The notes below the pieces were generated by a model. It was not told the origin of the DNA and did not search any database. It was given only the letters and a program-made list of their open reading frames with translations. Shown here in pieces: positions 57,073 to 64,000 of a stretch of 64,000 nucleotides of DNA. Every line of letters starts with the position of its first letter. Position 1 is the stretch's first letter. A program made the translations under genes and the position numbers. Source of the DNA: Pinus tabuliformis (Eukaryota > Streptophyta > Pinopsida > Pinales > Pinaceae); the NCBI GenBank assembly GCA_031772625.1, contig CM062815.1, forward strand, positions 114,956,989 through 115,020,988, written 5' to 3'.

Positions 57073-60000
57073 TTAATTTAAAATCTTAAGTCAGAAAGTT
57101 GGGAAAATTAAATTCTTCAAGTGAAAAATTCATGGGTCTTAAAAGAATTAATTTTTAGAGGTCCTCCACTAAGAGAATATCGGTTATTTCAAGAAAATTT
57201 GGACCTTTGGGTCTTGGTGGTTAAGTCAAAGTCAATTTTTTGAGGAAATTAGCTCAAAATAGTTAATTTTGAGCTAATTAAAATAGAATTAAGTGATAAA
57301 TTTGAAAATTCCTCAAACATAAAAATTCAATGGCCGAGATTAAAAGATAATCGAGTATTTTTTGACGGTCAATATTATTTTGACAAGGATCAAGGAAACT
57401 AGCCATTATTTTTCACTTTGAAGATTTATCTATAAATTAGAGAGTCATTTAAGTCTCTAGTCATATGATTTATGGCTAAGAAATTGTTGTTGAAGCATTT
57501 GTATAAATTATTGTCCCTCTGGGAACTATGTTTTCTATCATAATAAAGAATTTGGAGTGAAACTCGAGGTGTACTTCTTCATTGATTTGTGGTATGTACT
57601 GACTATGGGCTTCCTATGTTATGCTAATATATGATTATTTTGAGATAACACATAGTGTTTGCAAGTACTCAAGTCCTTGGTCTCCAAGTTCGCAAATTGT
57701 GGGCAAGGATCATTTTCCATGGATCCCAAATATTTATGTAGTGGATTAAATCTTCGCTAAGGTTATAATGTGCATGGAGTTTCTGAAACTCTTTTAGCCA
57801 TTTATAAAAGAAAACAACCATAAAAATATTTTTCTCAAAAAAAATAAATTTTCATAACCCATGTATATTTGTAGATTTTGTAAATTATTTTGTAAATTAT
57901 ATTTGTTAACTTGGGTTTTTGGGGTTTTAAGAATTTTTGTATATATTTTGGGTTTGGGTGTTTTATTTTTATTTTTTTAGGTTGAATTAAGAGATCAAGT
58001 TGAAGTAGAGATAGATCTAGGTCCTTGAGGGTAAGATCTAGTCTCTAGAAATTTTGTAGGGCTACCCACTGAATATTTTCCAACAAAATTTAGATTTAAA
58101 AGAGAAAAAAAAATTGAAACAAGGGTTTCAATTTTCAGGCCTCCCCACCCCAGATCTAGCCATCTTAGGGCCAATGTCTCCTTTCCTTGCCATGTGTCAG
58201 CCTTCCTTAGCCTTTGCGTCATCTTTTATGCCCTTTTAGGGTAGCTCATAGATTCTAGAGGCAAGTTTCCTCCCTTCTAGGCCTAGTGCTAGGGCCTTAA
58301 TTCCTTTAAAGGCCTAGTCGTGAGCCCTAGGCCACACAGATGCCTTTCCTTGACCCTAATGGTTGTGGTTGAGGGCTTGTCGTGGGCTTTCAACCCTCTA
58401 ACCCTAGTCATTTTACCCCAGAAACCCCGACGTCCAACCTTTGGTGTCTCTCCTCCTCTAGTGTTGCCTCTTTTTAGATTTGTCCTTCCTCTTTGGCCCC
58501 TAATATGTCATCCTAGCCTCCTTATCCCTCTACGCTAGCCTTGGTAGGCCTAGTGTTGGCTTTCCTTGGCCTATTTTGACCTAGTTTACTCTAGATCCAT
58601 ATCTGAATTTTTCAAGATTGATTCCTTGGTGGTTTTGCAAGAGAAATTTGCTCAAAAAATTGCGTTATCAAGTACAAGATCATTGAAAGGATTTTGGGCT
58701 ACTTGGGCAAGTTGATCTTCAAGGCCTTGGGCCTAGGGTTTTCTCTCTAATCTCTCATTTTGCCTCTATTTTATTAGGCCCTAAAATCACATATAACTTG
58801 GTCAGAATCACTCAAAATTGCAAAATCTAACTTTTCATGAATTTTGGCCACTTGGGTATCTTAGATCTAGCCTAGATATGATTTTTTGTTTGTTGGAATT
58901 TACTACATAAATTACTTAATCAAGTTTGAATTTGTTTTTGAATCACACGTCTAAAAAAGGCTCCAAAATTGAATTTTTTCAAGTTCGGTGAAATTTTACT
59001 ATTTTTGTGCATATTTGGCATTGGCTGTGCCATCGTTAGCTTGTTGATCTATTAGTTTACTTATTGTTGTAATAACTTGTTTCAGATCTAATATGTCACT
59101 AAATACATCAACATAAAGTGGGTTAAACACAAATTTCCCTTTGCTAGTCATTAGAAAATTTTATGCTTTATATGTTGGGTAAAATCTATGATCTAAAGTG
59201 ACTTTCTTGTTGTTGTCATAATGTTAATAAAGTTCCAAAATTTTCTGAAGTTACTAGTGATTTGATTTTTGAGATCTAACACTTGCTTATCTCATTCTAA
59301 TTTTTACAAAAAATTCTGAATTTTGCACTAAAAATGCTCCTACACTTAAGCTCTAAATATTTGGTCTTGTGGAATCGAATTGGCATTATTGTCTTTGACA
59401 TTTTGGCATTGTTAAGGAATCATTAGATAATTGTCATAATCTTAAGATGTTTTGATATCTTGGTTATTTATCTTAAGCACTTGGCATCTTAAGTTTTGAG
59501 TGATTGAAGATTTATGTGGTGAGAATCTTGAAAATGAGTATTCAGAATATTAACCACAGTAGTCATTTTTAATGTTGACATTTCAAGTCTACAACAAGAC
59601 TCATCCTAAGTTTCATCGGTTATTTGGCATTTTCTAAGCATCTTGTGGAACATTGTTGAATATTGGCACTTGTATCTTTAATTATTTGTCTTGTTTAATA
59701 TTGTTATCTCATCATTGTTAAGTACTCTTGCTATAAGAAAACCCACATTAAGTACTTAAATAACATAAAGAAATCTTAACTCAAGATAAGTTCACTCCAT
59801 CTATTTTTCATAAGCATTTTAGGATCTAGCCTGCATTAAGAACTTACCTCCTAGCATAAGCTATATTGATAGACTCTTAGGGCACCCATTTTCCAATTAG
59901 CTTAAGGGATTCAACTCTTCTTAGTGGTTAACACAGTGACCTTACAGTCGTTAGAGCCACAGTTGCTGTAGTGCTGAAGGTACTGTGTGGTTGGAACACA

Positions 60001-60463
60001 GGTCGGGGTATCATTAATCAAGCCAATGCCTTCTTCTCTTTGACTTCCATTTCACAACCTACTCTGAAGATTGTTTCTAAAAATAGTTAAGGGAGAGGAT
60101 CTATTTAGATTAGGCATTTAATCCAAAATTTACCAACATTCTTGCATCATACATAGATTCTAGGATTTCCACATCATATAGGTTAGTCGACCATTCAACG
60201 GGTGTCCATCCGGTTACTTGTCATTAACTTACATTAAGAAAGAATTGTGACCCCATAAGACTCTAGTCTCATACTTAAAACTTTAATCTAATCATTAATC
60301 CAAACAAGTTGGTTCCCAACTTGTTTTCCTTCACCTCATTTCCATAGGGACTACCCCCCATAGCCTATTTTTGGGAGAAAAATAGAACAGGGTGGGCGGG
60401 GATCAGAATGAAAACCCCGCCCTGAGCGGTTGTCGCGGTGCCTGTACAATTCGAGTCACAACA

Positions 60464-60512
60464 ATCACTTTTGACAATCAACTTTTTCTTGAAGAGATTC
60501 CTCTTTCCTTCT
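60464..60512. other. Short segment between two elements
   Basis: 49 bases between the end of the Tat-type gypsy and the start of the LTR fragment at 60513. It should be contiguous with sequence left of 41430, but no motif is recognised. Confidence 0.4.
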
Positions 60513-61807
60513 TGTTGATGGTGTTGGACCCTCCAACATGTAAGGGTATCTCCCCGGTAAGAAGTCCCAATTAGACCTCAGACCATTTAGTGTAGGAGTC
60601 CCAACAGTGGGTTGTACGGTAATGCCTTGACCGCGATTTCGCACAGAGGCAAGTAAGATGTCTTTGTTGGTAGCAAGGGTGTGACAGCTGTAGCAAGCCA
60701 GGGAAGGTGCATGAGAGGTTCTAACACACTAAGGTTGAGGTGAGTGTGCCCCTTGGAAACCTGTAATATTACGTGGCTTGGAAGGGAACACACGAGTGAA
60801 GATGCATCACAAGCTGGAAAGAAAGTTAGCGAGCAATCCAAAGTGATGGTTAAACCAATAGCACATTTCAGAAGATTCATACATACTTATATAGAATAGT
60901 CCATACATGCATGCGTAAGAAAACAAATACATATATCATTTAGAGTAAACCAGATAGAATACAATACAATACAACATATGCATGAAACGTGTTGGCTCTG
61001 TTATATTAATAAGTTCCAGTCATACAATACATCCATGTCCAATCACTAGTTCCAATAGTGGACCGTTACAACCACAAACGCCTTCTCCTCCGAAGAGATG
61101 TACTAGCTCTGTGCAGTGGAGAAGCCAAGGCCCATTACAATACTATCCAAGCATTCTCTAAGATACTCCTATCGAAGCTTGGCTGACCAAAAGGATTTAC
61201 AATGAGTTATGAGGTTCTATTTATAGCAAAGGGTGGGGTGACCCTTGACATTCCCCTTTGTGACAGTTCAACTACCCTCATGACGCTTCATCTACTCTAT
61301 GACTGTTACATCGACCTATCAGCACTTGACTTACACTTGAAAAGACATTACATTACAATGCACATGTGCTCATGTGAAACAAAATGGTTTGAGCAAGCCA
61401 TGCAAGACATCACTGAAACTCAGTCCATTGAGGTGAGACCAACTCTTTGATAAGCTTGTGATGATGAAGGTGATAAGCGGATGCTAAGCTTGGTCGTCCG
61501 TGATGGTGTTCATGCGTTCCATGGTGACATCTTGCTGAAGCGAACTCTTGCTTTTGTTGCATCCGGTGCATTAGTGTGGTTCCTTCATCCAACTCGTCTG
61601 CTAACATGTGCATGGTCTTCTTGGGTGTGGTCGAACTGGTCACATGCTGATGCATGGTGTCCGTGTTGATCTTCCAGTGTGTGTTGGTGGTCATGCACAT
61701 CAACTGTCAATAACTTGCTCATCTCACATCGAACTAGCTTCTTTTCTTCACCTTGGTGAGTGTGCTGAATGGGTTGGATCGCATGCGTGTGCACAATGAC
61801 ATGCATG
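60513..61807 (-). repeat. Truncated LTR, same family as 18105-21775
   Basis: It starts TGTTGATGGTGTTGG and follows the first 1.45 kb of 18105-21775 (with gaps) up to ACAATGACATGCATGC. Sequence then switches to a gypsy LTR. The minus-strand TATA box CTATAAATAG (61217-61226) is kept. The frames inside have no motif. Confidence 0.75.
61217..61226 (-). promoter_or_regulatory. TATA box in truncated LTR
   Basis: CTATAAATAG on the minus strand; counterpart of 18961-18970. Confidence 0.45.
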
Positions 61808-62424
61808 CCTAATCTAGGTGGATATTGGTGGCCACCTACTTATTCCACTTGGAACCCAACATTGTCTCTTTCAGTTTTTCGGTCTCCTTAATTGTAGCAC
61901 AGTTTACTATTTTTGGTAGTTTTTCGGGTCCTGAACTTCTGGAGTTGTTTTGACGCCCTAAAAGGTTTTTTTAGGGAAAACAAAGAGATTACTAAATTCC
62001 CAAATAGGCTTGTTGATCTGCTTTCGACCTTCTCTTCGAGATCTTTGAAACGAGGTCTTATGATAGCCAAACAAAGATTGTATGCCAAAGTTACGACCCC
62101 AGGAAGTTGATGTACCAATTTACCAAAACGGGGTCCACAGTTTTGGCGCTTCATCTCCTAGGGTTAGGTTTTTAGATGTTTAGGGTTTTCCATTGTTTCT
62201 CGATAATAAATAGGCCTTTGAGCCTCATTGTAACATAGTTTGGAGGCATGTAGCTGCCACATCTCTTCTCAGAGATAAGCTACCATTGCCCAAGCTAGTC
62301 TTATTTCCATTCAGTTTGTAAGCATATTTCAGTATTTGATATTAAAGAAATGAAGTGTTATTTCTACTGCATCTTTGTATTTATGGTTATATTTGTAATT
62401 TTTTGTGTTCCTGTTTAATATGGA
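61806..62424 (+). repeat. 5' LTR of IFG7-like element
   Basis: It begins TGCCTAATC next to the truncated LTR and ends just before the primer site. GATAATAAATAGGCC near 62202 is TATA-like. The expected final CA is not intact, so the right edge is approximate. There is no partner in the window to confirm it. Confidence 0.5.
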
Positions 62425-62428
62425 TTAG

Positions 62429-62440
62429 TGGTATCAGAGT
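62429..62440 (+). other. Primer-binding site, initiator tRNA-Met
   Basis: TGGTATCAGAGTAG matches the tRNA-Met complement TGGTATCAGAGC over the first 11 bases. Confidence 0.75.
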
Positions 62441-62468
62441 AGTCTGCTCTTTCTCTATTTTTCTTTGC

Positions 62469-63470
62469 ATGTCCCCAATGAGGTTGGGATATAAGGAGTT
62501 AGGGCTTGAATTGGTCGAACCTTTGCAAGACCAGCCTCGCAAACCCCAACGGCCTCCCATGGCGGATAAAAAGAAAGATGAGAGGGTAGGATATCCTATC
62601 AAAATCTTGCTCGAAGAAGCCCTCAAGCAACAAAGGAACGCGATGATGGACAACTTTGTCTAGATCCTTCAGCGACTACCCAAGGGCGACACATCTACTT
62701 CTGGCAGCTACTCTGGGAGCACCACACCCTTTAAGGTAAAAGTTAACTTCGACATTCCCATATTTGAGGGTTAGATAGATGCAGACATTGTAGATAAATG
62801 GTTAAATCTGCTAGAAGGATATTTTTCAGTTCATGATTTTTCCAGCCAGGAAAATATCACTTTTGCACTTCTCAAAGCAGCCCCCCACGTTAAGGACTGG
62901 TGGGAAACCTACTGCGAGCAGAAGGATGAAAGTATAAAATCATTGTTTTCATCTGCACCCAATTGGAACTCATTCTGGGATGCCATCAAAGAGTAGTACA
63001 CCCTATCAGGAGCTATGAGGATAAATAAATAAAGTGGACAACGCTACGACAGGGAAGGGACCAAGATGTACCGGAGTTTACCAATGTTTTTCATACCCTT
63101 CGCATGAAGTTGGATATCAAGAATTCTGAGAACCATTTGGTTCTCAAGTACAACAACTACCTACGCAGGTACATCCAGGACGAGATGGAGTTCCTGAACA
63201 TTTCCTCGCTTGGCACGACATACCAATATGCCATCAAGATCGAGTAAAATTTTAAACAAAAGAAGCTAGAATTTGGATCTACGAATCTGAAGCAAGGGAA
63301 AGGTACTCCCAAACTGCAGAACAAAGGACAAAGCCAAGATGAGGCAGCCTAGGACAACCCACCAAAGCCACAAATAAAGAACAACACTGTGAAGCTAAAG
63401 AAGGACAGGTGAAAGTGGTGTGGGTTCCATAAGAGCTCCACTCACAACACAAGTGAGTGTCGAGCCAAGC
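62469..63470 (+). pseudogene. Ty3/gypsy gag, IFG7-like, several stops
   Basis: Starts are possible at 62469 (MSPMRLGYKELG) or 62560 (MADKKKDERVGYPIKILLEE). After a stop at 62661 the frame continues with KVKVNFDIPIFEG, DIVDKWLNLLEGYFSVHDFS, FALLKAAPHVKDWWETYCEQ and WNSFWDAIKE, the gag capsid core. A frame change near 63005 leads to FTNVFHTLRMKLDIKNSE and LKYNNYLRRYIQDEMEFLN. The nucleocapsid motif (about 63415-63460) reads CGFHKSSTHNTSEC, that is CX2HX4HX4C: the second Cys of a usual knuckle is His. At least five stops. Confidence 0.75.
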
Positions 63471-63916
63471 AGTCACTGGTGGCCGAGCTAAAGGCTTTGG
63501 AATCAGATGCATGTTCTGACTTTGAGTTAGAACCCAACAAGGGGAATGACAAGGGGAAGAAGATTATCGATGCGGACCCCAACTCCATCGTTGCCACCAT
63601 GAAGATCCAAAAGGAGGAACCCAAAGATCCAGAGGAGGAGCGCCTCTTCCACTCCCAGATGTGGGTAAAGGGTTCCTTGCTACAGTTCATTGTTGACAGC
63701 GGGAGCCAAAAGAACCTCATTTCAGCAGAGGTTGTGAAGCGGCTAGACTTACCGACCACATCACATCTAAAACTGTACACCATCGGGTGGCTTCACCAAG
63801 GATGGGATCTTTGTGTGAGCCGGCAATTCCGCCTCCCATACAACATCAAGCCCTTCACAAATGAGGTATTATGTGACGTTTCTTCCCTTGATGTTTGTGA
63901 TGTATTATTAGGCTAA
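63471..63916 (+). CDS. Retropepsin (protease) region of IFG7-like pol
   Basis: An open frame follows gag: a Glu/Asp-rich linker, then HSQMWVKGSLLQFIVDSGSQ with the DSG active site (about 63693-63701) and KNLISAEVVKRLDLPT. The sequence after it, GWLHQGWDLCVSRQFRLPYN and CDVSSLDVCDVLLG, leads into the reverse transcriptase region. The frame stops at 63914 (TAA replacing the Gln of LLGQPYLW), after which PYLWKRHVVYESRPRAVIIT continues. It is part of a gag-pol polyprotein, not a separate gene. Confidence 0.75.
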
Positions 63917-64000
63917 CCATACTTATGGAAGAGACATGTTGTGTATGAGTCAAGGCCTCGTGCTGTTATTATTACTTTTCGAAATAAGTTGTATAGGATA
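63917..64000 (+). pseudogene. Start of reverse-transcriptase region, cut by window end
   Basis: Continues the polyprotein after one stop: PYLWKRHVVYESRPRAVIIT then FRNKLYRI. Incomplete. Confidence 0.6.

Larger units (their letters stand above)
41430..60463 (+). mobile_element. Tat-type Ty3/gypsy retrotransposon with 4-kb LTRs, degenerate
   Basis: The left LTR is 41430-45401 (3972 bp). The right LTR is 50931-60463, about 4.0 kb once the 51545-57072 insertion is removed. Both start TGTT[A/G]CACACATTTT and end CACAACA or CGACAACA. A tRNA-Asp-like primer site follows the left LTR, and the 5.5-kb interior carries gag, an RNase H-like domain, reverse transcriptase, RNase H and integrase, all with many stops. 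Flanks ATCCA (left) and ATCAC (right) may be a mutated target duplication. It inserted next to the copia gag at 40380-41290. Confidence 0.85.
50931..60463 (+). repeat. 3' LTR of Tat-type gypsy, interrupted
   Basis: Pieces 50931-51544 and 57073-60463 align in order with 41430-45401. The break falls within GCAAAATTAA of the intact copy. A block at about 59490-59590 has no counterpart at the matching place in the left LTR (near 44495) and is a small insertion or a deletion in the left copy. Confidence 0.85.
61806..64000 (+). mobile_element. IFG7-like Ty3/gypsy element, 5' part, runs off window
   Basis: An LTR (about 61806-62424), a primer site, gag and protease are seen in order. The protease region closely resembles what I recall of IFG7 elements of conifers. 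The rest of pol and the 3' LTR lie beyond the window. Stops in gag and after the protease show it is inactive. The left edge is inferred from where the neighbouring LTR's homology ends. Confidence 0.75.

Noticed and set aside
1-64000. Host protein-coding gene, tRNA or rRNA
   Set aside because: None found: all protein-like segments belong to mobile elements or their cargo, and no cloverleaf or rRNA-like sequence was noticed by eye. A tRNAscan or Rfam search could still find one.

Overview
This window looks like intergenic heterochromatin from a very large seed-plant nuclear genome, most likely a conifer or other gymnosperm. It is AT-rich and almost entirely built of LTR retrotransposons nested inside one another, mostly long-LTR and mostly decayed. 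The Ty3/gypsy element at the right end resembles the conifer IFG7 type. I found no intact host gene, tRNA, rRNA or CRISPR array.

Layout. About 1-993: nothing recognised. 994-8497: a minus-strand, gag-only Ty3/gypsy element of Tat/Athila type (degenerate tRNA-Asp primer site, 2.85-kb LTRs). 8498-10588: remnant of a plus-strand Ty1/copia element (gag fragment, polypurine tract, LTR). 11060-11800: a 13-unit minisatellite. 11838-14640: a broken minus-strand copia pol, split by a palindrome around (TA)n. 15419-29118: a minus-strand copia element with gag but no pol, bounded by a 6-bp target duplication (AATTCC). Its left LTR was later hit by a copia LTR (16173-17348) and by a 3.67-kb solo LTR (18105-21775, duplication GGTAA). 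29119-30553 and 39588-41429: an older minus-strand copia with a gag fragment, split by a young gag-protease element at 30554-39587 (duplication CTTAC, 1040-bp LTRs differing at about 14 positions). 41430-60463: a Tat-type gypsy with 4-kb LTRs and a ruined gag-pol. Its right LTR was hit by a 5.5-kb DNA-transposon-like insertion (51545-57067, duplication CAAAA). That insertion carries an intron-containing gene fragment resembling N6/N4 DNA methyltransferases and a 1.9-kb GC-rich palindromic repeat island. 60513-61807: a second, truncated copy of the 18105-21775 LTR. 61806-64000: LTR, primer site, gag and protease of an IFG7-like gypsy that runs off the window.

Most interesting points. (1) The young element at 30554-39587 has no reverse transcriptase. 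In its place is a long non-coding tract made of repeated modules in which two pairs of complementary arms interleave (A, B, A', TTAAA, B'). This is the topology of an H-type pseudoknot. The arm sequences change from module to module while staying complementary. Further modules in the same tract have a constant core and variable palindromic arms. (2) The methyltransferase-like gene inside a terminal-inverted-repeat insertion. (3) A Tat-type polyprotein with an extra RNase H domain upstream of the reverse transcriptase.

Nothing here works together as a host pathway. The non-autonomous elements would depend on reverse transcriptase and integrase supplied by relatives elsewhere. All boundaries come from reading repeats, TG/CA ends, primer sites and target duplications by eye.
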